Source: Thamnidium elegans (lineage: Eukaryota; Mucoromycota; Mucoromycetes; Mucorales; Mucoraceae). Taken from it: a DNA stretch of 64,000 nucleotides. Positions within the stretch are counted from its first letter, which is position 1. The number at the start of each line of letters is the position of its first letter. The notes under the pieces are model-generated. The model had not been told where the DNA came from, did not search any database, and worked only from the letters and a program-made list of their open reading frames with translations. Both the position numbers and the translations under genes were made by a program. Of the stretch, positions 32,117 through 43,150 are shown one piece after another. The stretch is taken from contig JAIXMG010000037.1 in NCBI GenBank assembly GCA_025201345.1, positions 310,001 to 374,000 on the forward strand, given 5' to 3'.

Positions 32117-34266
32117 TTAAACAATCTTCCTAATGTCATCTAAATTTCCAACTTCAAGATCAATCAACTTCCGCGACAAGGGATCAGCAGGATTAGTTTT
32201 ACCAGGACGAAAACGGACCTCAAAATCGTACTCCATTAGACAAGCAGACCAACGTGATAGTTTCGGAGTACCCTTAGGGTTCGCAAAGATATACACCAAC
32301 GAGCTATGGTCGGTAACCAACAAAAAATTTCTTCCTTTTAACCAGTGTTTGAAGTATTTAACACCACATACCAAACTGAGCGCTTCCAAATGATGAATCG
32401 AAAAATTTCTTTCACCACCGTGTAGACCACGCGAACCATAGGACAACACTTGTTCATTTTCCATACCTTCCCAAGAATCAAATTGAGACGCAATAAAAGA
32501 AATACCTCTGTTAGAAGCATCACAAGTGATACATTGTACAGCAGACCGTAAAGGAGAAGCCAAGATGGGAGCAGTAACAAGCGCATTTTTAAGATAATCA
32601 AAGGAGTCTTGCTGTTCTTGTGTCCAAACGAAATTACAATTTTTTCTTGTTAGACGATTCAATGGTTCAGCCACTTCTCCATAGCGATGCACGTATTTTC
32701 TATAGTACCCACTTAACCCGAGGAAAGACCTTACATCAGTAGCATTTTGGGGTTCTGGGAAGTTTTGTATTTTGACCACATTACGATCCCCAGGGCGATT
32801 TCCTTGAGCACCTAAGACATGACCTAAGTATTCTACATTTTCTTGACCAAAGAAACATTTTTTTCTCTTGGGCTTTAAATTGGACTTGACGCAGGCTTCA
32901 AATATTAATTCTAGATGTTCTGAGAGAAAACCAATATATCATCCAAAAATACAGAAACAAATTTCCCAATAAATTCTTGAAAAATTGAAGACATAACCCT
33001 TTGGAACTGAGCACAACCAATAGTAAGGCCTTGAGCTAGACGTTTATACCTAAACGCACCTCTACTCGTGATAAAACCAGTTACTTCAGCACCATCCTTG
33101 TCTAATTCCAGTTGATGATACCCAGAAGTACAATCAAAGGTAGAGAAAACCTTAGCACTACCAACAGTTTCAATTAATTCGGAGACGGTAGCGGTAGGAA
33201 AGTTTTCCTGAATGATCATTTTGTTCACGGATCTAAAATCAACTACTGGGCGTTTTACAGAAGTTTCTTTTTTGTTCACCAAGAAAAGACAACTAGACCA
33301 CTCACCATTTGAAGGTTCAATTATATCCAGATCAAGCATTTCTTGTACATGAGCATCTACCAGTTCTTGATCAGACCAGCCCAAACGAAAAGGACGACGA
33401 CGAACCGGAACAGCACCTTCCTTCAGCCTAATCTTAGCTGAGTAACCACGGATACAAGTGAGACCAGAGACTTCAGAAAAACAATTTTTATATTTTTCCA
33501 CTACAGACTTTAATTTATCGGTAACACCTTCAGAAATGTTTTCAGCATTAAATTCTAAATTCTCAGACTTGTCGAAACCAAGATCACCTTCTTCACCAGC
33601 AGGAATCAGATCATCTTCTAGACTTGAACAAAACTTCTGGCTTGCCGAAACCAAATAAACTTCTTGTTCAGTTTGAGACCTTCTAATTTGGGAAGTACGT
33701 CCTTGGATCTTGATCATACCATCACAAGTAGGGACCTTAATTTGTGACCTTTGGAGATCCAAAGAGATACCATACGCTTGAAACCAAGGAATATCAAGAA
33801 GACAAATATCACTACCACCATTCGTTTGCACAGCCATATGTTCAGGTCGTACTTTACCGCCGATATTAATAGGTACGTCCATTACAACACTCGAAGCAGT
33901 AGGTTTATCCTTATCTTGGTTAAACCCAACAAGATGTAAACGATCACCATTCGGAACCAGACCTAAATCAGAACAAATCTTGGAACCTAAAATAGAGACA
34001 GACGCTCCAGTATCGAAAACAGCTTCAATAGTTTTGCCATTAATACTAATAGCACCACGGAGAGGAGAGCCAGATTTCATTTTTTGTAGGTCATACGGGT
34101 ATCGGTAAACTGATTCAACATCACTAAACTCAAGATCAGATTCATTTTCTTCTTCAATCACGCCTATAGATTCACCAGAAAAAGATGATAATTCTCTAAC
34201 ATTTTCTGAATCTGAATCAACCTCACTGTCTGATTCAACAGAAGATTCTTCGCTATCAACCATCAC
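32117..34266 (-). pseudogene. Ty3 element V: protease, RT and RNase H
   Basis: From 34266 down: acidic linker, protease (AVFDTGASVSILG), RT (VVDFRSVNKMI, FDCTSGYHQLELD, RLAQGLTIGCAQFQRVM, and FLDDILVFS in place of YVDD). A frameshift near 32940 follows at FS/EHLELIF, then the RT thumb with SFLGLSGYYRKYVHRYGEVAEPLNRL. RNase H comes next (CDASNRGISFIASQ...HHLEALSLVCGVKYF...VTDHSSL), ending at RFRPGKTNPADPLSRK and a stop. No integrase follows, so V is truncated as well as frameshifted. Confidence 0.85.
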
Positions 34267-34809
34267 TGTGATATTGACGATTATGCTAATAAGAGTAAAT
34301 ATCAAAAAAAGAAAATAAAGAAAATAAACGTAGAATTTATCAGACTTTAAAAAGGAATTGTTGTTTTTATTAATGAAATAATGTGTGCCTTATATACAAA
34401 ATAAGTTAAATAAGCGCTTATCCACTTAATATGAAACATGGACAATGTTAACCATCTAATAGTGGATGAGCAATTTGGAAATATAAATAGTTTCTTTAGA
34501 AGGTCAATTGTAACAGCGGTAATGCTTATTATCTTTCTAATTGGCTTTTCTAAATAAAAGATCCAGGATAGAGGCTTGTTCATTCAAAGTAATTGGGGCA
34601 TTATTTATGAACCAGTTATCTGTCCTTGATAAGAATTAAAACAGTCTAATGCTTATATAATCGATAAAAGAGAACAATAGAAGGTGTCTGAGTAGATATA
34701 TGTAATATACAACATTTGTGTATAATTTATGTAAGAAATATGTGAGAACATATACTTGTATAAATTATGTATAAATTTGTATCATTGAATATACTACGTA
34801 AGTACAACA
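34267..34809 (-). repeat. Solo R-family LTR inside V
   Basis: 543 bp, nearly identical to the R1/R2 LTRs (GTATC instead of GTACC near the right end). Target duplication ATCAC (34262-34266 and 34810-34814). The V pol frame resumes on both sides. Confidence 0.9.
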
Positions 34810-35325
34810 ATCACCTTATTCACCATCATATTTCCAGCGTTCACGTTCGGATCAATACCATCACTACTAGAAGCACCAAAACCAGGAATAACAGGAACAC
34901 CAACACTAGTAGTTTTACCAGCAGTAGATTAGCACTCGCCTTCTTGATCCTTGATTCTTTTAAGAAACGAATACCATCAATAACTTCAGAAGCAGCTTCT
35001 TTATCAAGAGACAACCACTCAGCAACTGAAAGACCAGATTCAGTGCTTAATAGACGAGACCAAATTTTTGACCTTTTCAACCTTACAGGAAATCGTCTAG
35101 CCTTTTGACGTGGTTTCTTCTTCACTTCCACCTTCTTTTTAACAATGACAGGAACAGCACTACCAGAAACAGCTTCAATAGAAGGAGAGACAACAGCTCT
35201 TCTTTTCACACCATTAGCAAAAACTTCATTCGGACTGACTGAATTAGCTGCATTCACTACAACTTCAACCAATTTAATTTCTTGAGGATTTTTATTTAAA
35301 TTGAGAACACCAGTAACCTCAGAAT
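34810..35325 (-). pseudogene. Ty3 element V: N-terminal part of pol
   Basis: Encodes SEVTGVLNLNKNPQEIKLVEVVVNAANSV, then a basic Lys/Arg-rich segment (KKKVEVKKKPRQKARRFPVRLKRSKIW). It lies in the -1 frame relative to Gag and is open from the slippery site at 35344-35350. No function is recognised for this stretch. Confidence 0.65.
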
Positions 35326-36306
35326 TTACTGATGCTCGTCCCCTTTTCCCGAATCATTAGAAGAGGCGCCATTACCGATCGGTATATTGTTACTACCAGT
35401 AGCAGGAGAAGGAACTTGACCTTGATCACGTAAGAATTTGGGACAATCATATTTCTTATGTCCTTCATCACGACAATAGAAACAAGTGAACACACGAGGA
35501 CCAGAAGACACAGGATTATTATTATACTGAGGTCTTGTAACAGCTTGACGTTGTTGTTGAATAACACCTTCATTAAGTTTCACCAAATTAATACTCAATT
35601 GTTCCAGCTTAGCAACCAAGGAAGAAACTTCAGAACCAGCAATACTATTAACATCAGAAAAACCAGCACTGTTCTTCTTTTCAACAGGATCAGACTTGTA
35701 ATTGTTCATTTTCTCAGCATAGACAGCACCATCAACAAAATTACCAGCTTCATATTTCCTTAAGCTCTTTTCAATTTGTTTGGCCTTATTCTTTGCGTCT
35801 TGAAAATTAGCAGGAGTACCTTCCTTTTCAACTTCAAAACCGATACTTGGACGAATAGCAGACAAAAAGGTTCTAACCTGGAAGGCAGCATTTCTATTTT
35901 CAAGCAGTTCAAACAATTCTTCCATCTTCAACGCCACATCATCGATAGTATCATCTTCCTTTTGCTTCATATTTTGTAGCTGCCACCACCACTTATCTTC
36001 TTGGTCAACAAGGTATTGCTTTTTGAACGCAGCAACAAAGAGATCCCAAGAGGTAGCCTTAATTCCTACTACGTTAAACCAGGTTTCAGCCTTCTTAGTT
36101 AAATGGTCACCGACAAGGAACAAAATTTCTTCATCCGAGAGTTTAGCAGAGCCCTTCAATCGTTCCATTTTCTTTAACCAAGCAAAGGCTTCATTTCCCA
36201 AATCTTCACCAGCAACGGATACACCAGAGAATTCCTTAGGCACGCTAACACGCCAATTAAACTTTTTGGACAACATAGTAACTTCAGGTTCGTTTTTTGA
36301 CAACAT
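35326..36306 (-). CDS. Ty3 element V: Gag, intact frame
   Basis: 326 aa from MLSKNEPEVTMLSKKFNW to GKGDEHQ. Gag capsid region with the family landmarks AFAWLKKMERLKGSAKLSDEEILFLVGDHLTKKAETWF, WDLFVAAFKKQYL and the FLSAIRPSIGFEV helix. A CCHC zinc knuckle follows (CFYCRDEGHKKYDC, near residue 282). A second Met at residue 11 could also start. The last codons contain the heptamer GGGAAAA in the correct register for -1 slippage. The gene is flanked by its primer-binding site at 36362. Confidence 0.8.
   Translation of the reverse strand: MLSKNEPEVTMLSKKFNWRVSVPKEFSGVSVAGEDLGNEAFAWLKKMERLKGSAKLSDEEILFLVGDHLTKKAETWFNVVGIKATSWDLFVAAFKKQYLVDQEDKWWWQLQNMKQKEDDTIDDVALKMEELFELLENRNAAFQVRTFLSAIRPSIGFEVEKEGTPANFQDAKNKAKQIEKSLRKYEAGNFVDGAVYAEKMNNYKSDPVEKKNSAGFSDVNSIAGSEVSSLVAKLEQLSINLVKLNEGVIQQQRQAVTRPQYNNNPVSSGPRVFTCFYCRDEGHKKYDCPKFLRDQGQVPSPATGSNNIPIGNGASSNDSGKGDEHQ
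35344..35350 (-). promoter_or_regulatory. Candidate -1 ribosomal frameshift site of V
   Basis: Coding strand G GGA AAA (X XXY YYZ form), 15 nt before the gag stop. In the -1 frame reading continues through GRASVNSEVTGVL into pol with no stop. A downstream stimulatory structure was not assessed. Confidence 0.6.
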
Positions 36307-36361
36307 ATTTCAAATAACACTGAATAACAAAATAACTTGTATGTAGTTCAGTATACTATAT

Positions 36362-36377
36362 CTGGTTGATCGGACCA
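36362..36377 (-). other. V primer-binding site
   Basis: Coding strand TGGTCCGATCAACCAG, beginning with TGG and lying two bases from the LTR end (TG at 36380 on the + strand). Confidence 0.55.
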
Positions 36378-36379
36378 CT

Positions 36380-36619
36380 TGATAAGGTTGTCTGGAGCCT
36401 TATGTTTACCTTGTATGTAGAGGACGAGAATAAATAACAGAAGGAGACTGTAAGACTAAAGTTATAAATAATATAGACAACAGAGAGGGAATTTGCACTA
36501 GTAAGCTTTCGAAATCTGCGAAAGTAGTATCAAAATAAGTAAAGGAACAAAAAAATCGATTAACGATTAAAAGAAAGTTATATTAAAGAGAGTAAAGATA
36601 TTGTTTATTTCATAATTAT
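36380..36619 (-). repeat. V 5' LTR, partial
   Basis: Starts (on +) TGATAAGGTTGTC beside the primer-binding site; interrupted by solo LTR S3 at 36620. Its far end is not found. Confidence 0.45.
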
Positions 36620-37248
36620 TGTTTAGAACGGGGATAATAAGGTAAAAGAAGGGAAGACAATACAAGTATTGTGAAAACTTTGTATAGGGTTTTTTATTTC
36701 AAGAAAAAGACAAAGATGATTAAACTAAAGTTCAACCTATATTTATAGTATTTTGGTATCGATAATTATAACATGGGTATCATTCATATCATTGACATAT
36801 CTAGTAAAGACAAGGATATAAATCATAATGGAAAGTTCCTGATATCAATTACATTATATTATTCGTTACTGAATTATTCTATTGATTTCGATCAAGTTAT
36901 TCTTTTTTCTAGAAAGATTTCCTGATCATATTATTGGATCAGTGTGAGACAGGATAAAGGATTACTCTTGATAGCTGAGATAGATATGTAACCATTGGAT
37001 TAAGTTTCACTTGATATAGAATTATTATATTCATGCAAGGTAAGATATACTCTTGTCATGTTAAACTATTAATAAGATAATAATAAATGATAATGAAAAT
37101 AAACATATGCTGCTTACAACTGTAATATTAAATCTTGGTGAAGTAATGTGGGACAATCATGCTAGTCTTATTTACAAGTATTTACATAAAGATATATATT
37201 CGGTATTATATAATGATATAAGTGACTATGGTATAAGCATCCTCAACA
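36620..37248 (-). repeat. Solo LTR (family S3), inverted copy
   Basis: 629 bp; reverse complement of 58427-59077 apart from small indels. Target duplication ATTAT (36615-36619 and 37249-37253). Confidence 0.9.
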
Positions 37249-38121
37249 ATTATGCGTTTTCTTAAATAGTTTTCAATTCAAAAATAATATCTATATTATC
37301 TATTAAAGTTGTTCATAATTATTTAAAGTAAGACAGGAAAAATTTACAACGAATCAGTAAAATAAAGTAACAAGTAGCGACAGGAACCAAAGTAAACACG
37401 AAATGATCAATAATTAAGTAAAATACAAAGACCGAGAGAAAACGACAACAAAAAAAAGAGTAACAAAAAGAAGTAACAAAAGAAGTTATAAGAACCAAAG
37501 TAAACACGATTTGATCTATAATCGCGAATATACAAACGCCGAGAACATCAAAAAAAAGAAACACAGACAGGACCAGAAGTTCGGAACTTAAACAAGAAAA
37601 TATAAACCACGGCAAAACTATTATAACTATTCACTAAATACACCACATAGCACTCAAAGATTCAAAACACGTGAATGTCACGTGTGAAAGTGTTACTAAA
37701 GCAATTACGTCACCAAAATCTCCTCGTCACAAAGTGTCAGGTTATAATTTGTAGCTATCAGTCATTTTCGCGTTCCTTGTGTTTGTGGTCTGATTTCTAA
37801 GTTATTGTATTAGTAATTTTATTATAAGGTTTTATTATAATCTATCATATGATATTCTCAAGTTCTCTTGTAGTTTATTCATATGTTTCTATTATTTTGT
37901 ATTACTTCAATTGAATATAAAAAGGTCTCCTTTTTATATCTTTAATAAAGGAACTTTTACTATTTTTACTTATTTTATTACTTTCTCTTTATTTTATTGT
38001 ATTATAAAACAAGTCCATTTCAAGCTTGATTCCTATTGGATAAGTCACGTGAATGTCACGTGTGATACTCTGACTAAGCATCCAATACATCCACTAAAAG
38101 AAGAATGACAAAAGAAAGGTG
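37249..38121. other. Intergenic, with two direct-repeat pairs
   Basis: No gene is supported. A unit beginning GGAACCAAAGTAAACACGA near 37383 recurs near 37491. The 20-mer CACGTGAATGTCACGTGTGA occurs at 37668 and 38046. May include the remainder of the V LTR. Confidence 0.5.
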
Positions 38122-38194
38122 GCCCTGTTAGCTCAGTTGGTAGAGCGTGGGACTTTTAATCCCAATGTCGAGGGTTCGAGCCCCTCATGGGGCG
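38122..38194 (+). tRNA. tRNA-Lys (anticodon TTT)
   Basis: 73 nt that folds as a standard tRNA: acceptor GCCCTGT/ATGGGGC with G-U pairs, D arm AGCTCAGTTGGTAGAGC, and anticodon stem TGGGA/TCCCA around CTTTTAA. The T arm is GAGGGTTCGAGCCCCTC. A- and B-box promoter sequences are intact, there is no intron, and a short T-run follows about 12 bp downstream. Confidence 0.95.
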
Positions 38195-38761
38195 TGTCAC
38201 TACAATTTTACTCAAAATTGTATCAATTTTGTACTACTGTTACAATATGACAATTCTGACTTTTTAATAATGTGTCAGAGTTATTTTAATAGACAATACT
38301 TTTAGTTGTAAATATATAGTGGTAAAAAAAAGATGACCTTTTATTGAGTTTATATTTTAAAGTAATTTATATCTAAATTGAAGTAGTACACAGTGTTACA
38401 ATCTGACAAATTCTGACTTTTTAATAATTCTTTTACAACACTTCCGACTTTTTACTTTCAGATAAACTAAATTATCTTCTTCTAAAACTTTAGTATTTTT
38501 TTATTATACTTTACTCTTTTTATCAAAACAAGTTATAGAATTAAAATCTTAGTATCATCTATTTCTCTTTCCGAGAAATCATGGGTAAGAATAACCGATC
38601 CCATTACATATAATCAGATATAAAAACCCCAAAAAATTACTTTAAATAAAAATCAATCATATTATAACATAAATTCACTGACTATAACTTGAAGTATTTT
38701 ACCAAGTATACTATTATTTTTTCTTTATAATAACTTTTATAACTTTATTTTCCCTTTGATT
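38195..38761 (-). repeat. LTR remnants, probably the distal part of the Y 3' LTR
   Basis: TGTTACAAT-TGACAA-TTCTGAC is repeated at 38238 and 38394, consistent with two LTR ends (AACA on the minus strand). The part adjoining 38761 should be the continuation of the Y LTR cut by the Merlin element at 42627. Bounds uncertain. Confidence 0.4.
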
Positions 38762-39297
38762 GGCTAATGTATGAGATAGGTCCCAGGAGCCTAGAGGTCG
38801 TAATAATAAACCTAACGGAGTATAAATAATAGATTTATAGGTCAAAAAGTTTATGCGGATGCAATGATAGTATTTATATCCTGCTATCTTTAAAACTCCG
38901 TCCGTGACGGCGGAATTCTGTGTAGTTGGTATACATATAGCATCATAACTCATCTATTATAATTTCAATTTGGATGGGACTAGCACCATTCGAAAGAAAA
39001 AATGTTTTTATATTTATAACTAATTTTAAAAGTTTAAGCTTATTAAATCAATGTGTAGTAAAATAAATTTGAAAATTGTCACACTAGTAAAACCCAATGC
39101 GAAAGACGTATGCGAGGTTATAAGCTTTCGGTAACGAGTCATCAGCTGCAATTAATTTATTAGGTAAGAAGACTATAGCTAAATTGGTTTAAAGTGATTC
39201 TATTTAAAGTATAAAAGAAGTAGGAAAATTGGGAAATGATGTTTTTAGGTAGTTATTACAGTATATAAAAAAAAAAAGTAATTACATAGTTGTTTTA

Positions 39298-40900
39298 CTA
39301 TTGTAAGTTACGGTTATTTGGTCTACGACGATGAGGTATTTCAACATAAGTAACATCATTAGTTTCGTCGTCTTCATCTTCTTCATTAATATCAAAGTTA
39401 CGACGACGATCATTCCACACTTGAAAACTTCTCAATTCTCTTTGCTCACGTAATAGTTGTTCATCTGGTGTTTCACCTGTTTCTGCTTCTGTAAACATAT
39501 ACGGATCCAATTGGTCACTATTATTATCTGATGAGAATGATACCTCCTTCATCATACGAAACATTCCTCCTATCAAATCATTTCTGTTTTCTACTGTCCA
39601 TAAATGCTCCAATAATTTTCCAGGGGCATCTTTTTTATTACGATGACGAGGTGCAATGTTCGATTTCAAGTCTCTCCAAATACTTTCAATAACATTCGTA
39701 TGTAGTCTTCCTGATGCTGGAACTTGGGTAATTCTACTACTAGTTGTATTTTGATCCAAAGTAGCAAATCCTTCCGAATGATTAACAACTTGATGACCAC
39801 GAAAAAATAACTCATTACTGTCAATGCTTTCTTGTTCGAAATTAAATCCATTTAAAGACATTCTAGAAACAACCCTGTTTTGAATATCAAGACTATGAAG
39901 ACCATTGTAAGCTCTCCATCCATCTGATCTAATAATTGATCCAGGTTTACAATACTTATAAATAAGTGGCAAAAGGGTAACAGCAGTACGGTCGGGAACA
40001 GTAATAAATATTCTTCTACCAGCCTTGTAACGGTACCTTTGTTCATTAATACCAAGAGTGTTGTCAACATAGGTATATGTTTGAGGTTGACCTACGGGGT
40101 AGTTCAAACACTCTACCATACCAAAAATCCAGACACCTACGAATTAAAACACATGTTAATTTATTTTTATTTTTATTTTACATGTTAAAATGTTACCTTC
40201 TACGCGACTTCCAGTTTCATTTTTTCTTTTACCAAGTTTAGATTCATCTATCTGAATATGATGACAGCCAGGGGTACTACCAAGAAGATTATCACTGGTT
40301 AAAACATATTTGTTATAGTCTGAAAGCATGAGAACTTGAATATCCTTAAATATTTGACCTAGTGTAGTTGCAGCTAATGTTCTAGTATTGAATATTTTTT
40401 GCATATTTTCACCACGAATATAATCCATTGCTGCACCAAGAATTTTATGCGAGTCTGCCTTTCTTCTATACCAGAATGAATTTTTTGTAATAGTTGTTCT
40501 AATAGCATTAATGTGACCTCTACATTCATAGTAATACTGATTACGAGTTACGCGATAATATCTCTGCAATTGCAATACACAACCACCACTTCCACATGTC
40601 ATATCTTCTCTATCAAATACACCCTTAGTCTCGATAAGATATCTATGCGGTTGTAATATAAAAAAAATTCAGTATAATATTAAGCTATATTTTAAATAAT
40701 ACTAACTCCCAGGTGCTCTCTTCCGAAGATAAAAAATTGGCTTCAATATTTTTGTCACCAGAAATAGGTACACGTGATCCCCATTGACGTCTAGTTAAGG
40801 TTGTTGGTGCTTGAGGTATAGGTAAAATACCAGCAATGATTGCTGCGCGATTACGATTATTGCGAGTGCTACGACGAATGTTCGAATTAGAAGTTGACAT
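39298..40900 (-). CDS. Merlin transposase, DDE ISXO2-like
   Basis: Three exons: 40900-40707, 40642-40197, 40136-39298; GT...AG introns, phases agree, 492 aa. The N terminus is Arg/Asn-rich (NSNIRRSTRNNRNRAA). A zinc-binding-like region follows (MTCGSGGCVLQLQRYYRVTRNQYYYECRGH), then the catalytic core. First Asp HIQIDESKLGKRK, then GVWIFGMVE; second Asp in SIIRSDGWRAYNGL; VVNHSEGFATLDQ; and the Glu in LHTNVIESIWRDLKSNIAPRH. The C terminus is acidic and then basic. These are the hallmarks of IS1016/IS1595-type enzymes. The frame is open and the ends are preserved, so the element may be functional. Bacterial IS origin is ancient; the introns show it is a eukaryotic gene. Confidence 0.88.
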
Positions 40901-42065
40901 TACTGAATTAACAAGTTAAATGTCGGTCAAGATTAATTAAAGATGTGTAATTGTAAATGGAATGTCGAAATGAATTGTCGAGTAGATTTAAAAAAATAAA
41001 AATAACAGAGTTTTAGTTCAAAGTATAAATGAATGTGAAAAAGTATGAATAAAAGTTAGACTTACCAGAAAGAAAACAATTTATTTATAATTAAGATTGA
41101 AGAAAAACTTTTCTTCTTTATTTTATTAAAGTAAAACGAGTCACATCGAAGTTTAAGCCAGGTAAACTATTAATTGCAGTCAGTTTTGTCACTATTCTAG
41201 TCAAAAATTCCAGTTTTACAGGGTTTTTTTTTCGCTTAAAGTACTACAAAAGATATATTTATTGCTTTTATAGGACTTTAGCTAAAGCAGCTGTATAAAA
41301 TAACCATATTTGAGCCAATAGGAGTCAAAATTCATGCAAAAAGCAAGAGTTTACATCAAAAAAGCTTTTTTTTTATTTTGCGATATAGACGATAAGAAGC
41401 ATTTCTGTAATATTTTCTAAATTGATATGCTTCTTATGTACGTTTTGATTATACTTTTACTAAATTTGCGTAAATATTGATTGATTTATTAGCTGTTCCA
41501 TTTTCGCAAAATCTCACCCCTTTTTTTAAAAATATCAATTTCTTCGTCAATATTTCAGTTAGGATTAAACTTTAAGTATCTTTATGCTTCTTTTCTATAG
41601 TTCTTTTGGAAAAATTTTAATAGAACTTCAAAGACAGAAAACTGAGTAAGTTAACTAACCCAAAAAAACGGCCAAAATCACGTGATTTTGTTATTACTCG
41701 CCAATAATGCCGCTAAACAGACCCTAAGTAAGATTATTCAAAAGATATTAGATTCGAACATCCTGTTAGCTATTTTTATAATGCGTATATACATTTTTTA
41801 AAAAAAATTAATTATTTTGACATAGTTTTGTATAATATTTACTATATTGATAAAATACGATTTACTATTTTAGTATATTAGGTACTTTTTTTTGTACTAA
41901 GTAAGTTTTCTTAAGAGTACTATATAATATAGTAGAGATAATATTAAACGTTTTCATCAAAAAATAAAGAGGATAGATTAATTATTACAGGAGTAATTAA
42001 AGTTTTAGTTCAGAAAAAAAATTGAATTTAGAGAAAAAAAACGCAAATAAAAATATTTAGCAAAA
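40901..42065. other. Noncoding part of the Merlin element
   Basis: AT-rich, no gene seen. Contains the presumed promoter of the transposase. Confidence 0.45.
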
Positions 42066-42142
42066 TGCTTTTACGCGGATTCGAACGAGCAATATCGGGT
42101 TGATGAATCCAACGAATATACCACCGGACTATATGAGAGTTG
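42066..42142 (-). other. Degenerate tRNA-like sequence inside Merlin
   Basis: On the minus strand TAGTCCGGTGG resembles an A box and GTTCGAATCC is a perfect B box, at tRNA-like spacing. The acceptor and T stems do not pair well and U33 is unclear, so it is probably a tRNA relic. Confidence 0.3.
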
Positions 42143-42635
42143 TTGGAATTTAGCACTTTATGTATTTAATGGCACATTTATGTTTTCAGTTTTTGAACAA
42201 TATATGTACGAGGCGTAGCTAAGTTGGAATACTTGCAATTGAAAAGCAGAATAAAGCTTATTCTTTAGGGTATCGTATAATTTATTCTTATAGTTTTCAC
42301 TTAAAAGTCGGAGATACAGTAATTTTCATTTTAGTCGTTAATTAAAGCTCCGAGACAAACAAAAATTTGTTTACAGATTTATGAATTTAGCGTTCACTCG
42401 GTTGCAAAATTTGGAGTTCTTAGATGCATTTTTCACGGAGTTATGAGGATTATAACTTATTTTTAACCTATTCCACTTAATAAAAATCTCTGGGAATGAA
42501 TTTTAAAAATTTCTAAATAATACCACCAAATCCGTAATTTTTTTCTGCACATTTTCAGTATTTTAATTTATCTCTAACTTTTCCTGGTCGTCCACAATCC
42601 TTACGGGACCTATCTCATACAAGACCCCTTTGATT

Positions 42636-42909
42636 CCCTTGAAAACAAGTATATTAATATTATATTTCATTGTACTTTTATATTTTATTTTATCAATTAT
42701 ATTTTTTTCTTTACTATATTTTCTCTCTCTTTGGATTCGTCTCCTTATATTTATAATATATATTATATAAAAACGACGTGGTGCTCACTACTTAAAACTG
42801 GATATACTAGAAGACTCTCTGGCTATCTCCTCTTTTAAAAGAACTTATAAATTATCTATCACAACGGAACCACATTGTATCAACAGCTTATTCTATTTTA
42901 GCTGTGACA
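42636..42909 (-). repeat. Y 3' LTR, proximal part
   Basis: The coding strand begins TGTCACAGC at 42909, right after a purine-rich GGGAGGGGATAT (42910-42921). The LTR is cut by the Merlin insertion and continues below 38761. Confidence 0.6.
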
Positions 42910-42921
42910 ATATCCCCTCCC
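42910..42921 (-). other. Y polypurine tract
   Basis: GGGAGGGGATAT on the coding strand, abutting the LTR start. Confidence 0.6.
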
Positions 42922-43150
42922 TAAAGTTTTACTAGTCTAAAGTCAAGTGTTGGATAACAGAGGAAAAAAATACAAAAGATTAGGTTAGAGTGATAATATA
43001 ATGAAGAGTAAAGAATCTTTGAGTATTGTTTTGATAATAAATTGCTGTTTGATTGAATTAATTTGACTGAATTGAATTTTTGATTTTTTTTTTTTTTTTT
43101 TTTACTTTTTTTTATTTTTTTTTATTTTTTTTTTTATAGTTGTTTCATTG

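Larger units (their letters stand above)
38762..42626 (-). mobile_element. Merlin-type DNA transposon (IS1595/ISXO2-like)
   Basis: Inverted ends of about 23 bp sharing TGTATGAGATAGGTCCC, both starting GG (left GGCTAATG..., right GGTCTTG...). A 9-bp target duplication, CCTTTGATT, lies at 38753-38761 and 42627-42635. The enclosed spliced gene encodes an ISXO2-type transposase. TSD length and GG tips fit the Merlin superfamily. The element is long (3,865 bp) because of 1.7 kb of noncoding sequence upstream of the gene. Confidence 0.85.

Noticed and set aside
37319..37615. 98-codon minus-strand frame that looks like a membrane protein
   Set aside because: Arises from a direct repeat of A-rich units; no start context, and the opposite strand explains the pattern.
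38714..38953. 79-codon minus-strand frame MSYDAICIPTTQ...
   Set aside because: Overlaps the Merlin inverted repeat and crosses the element boundary.
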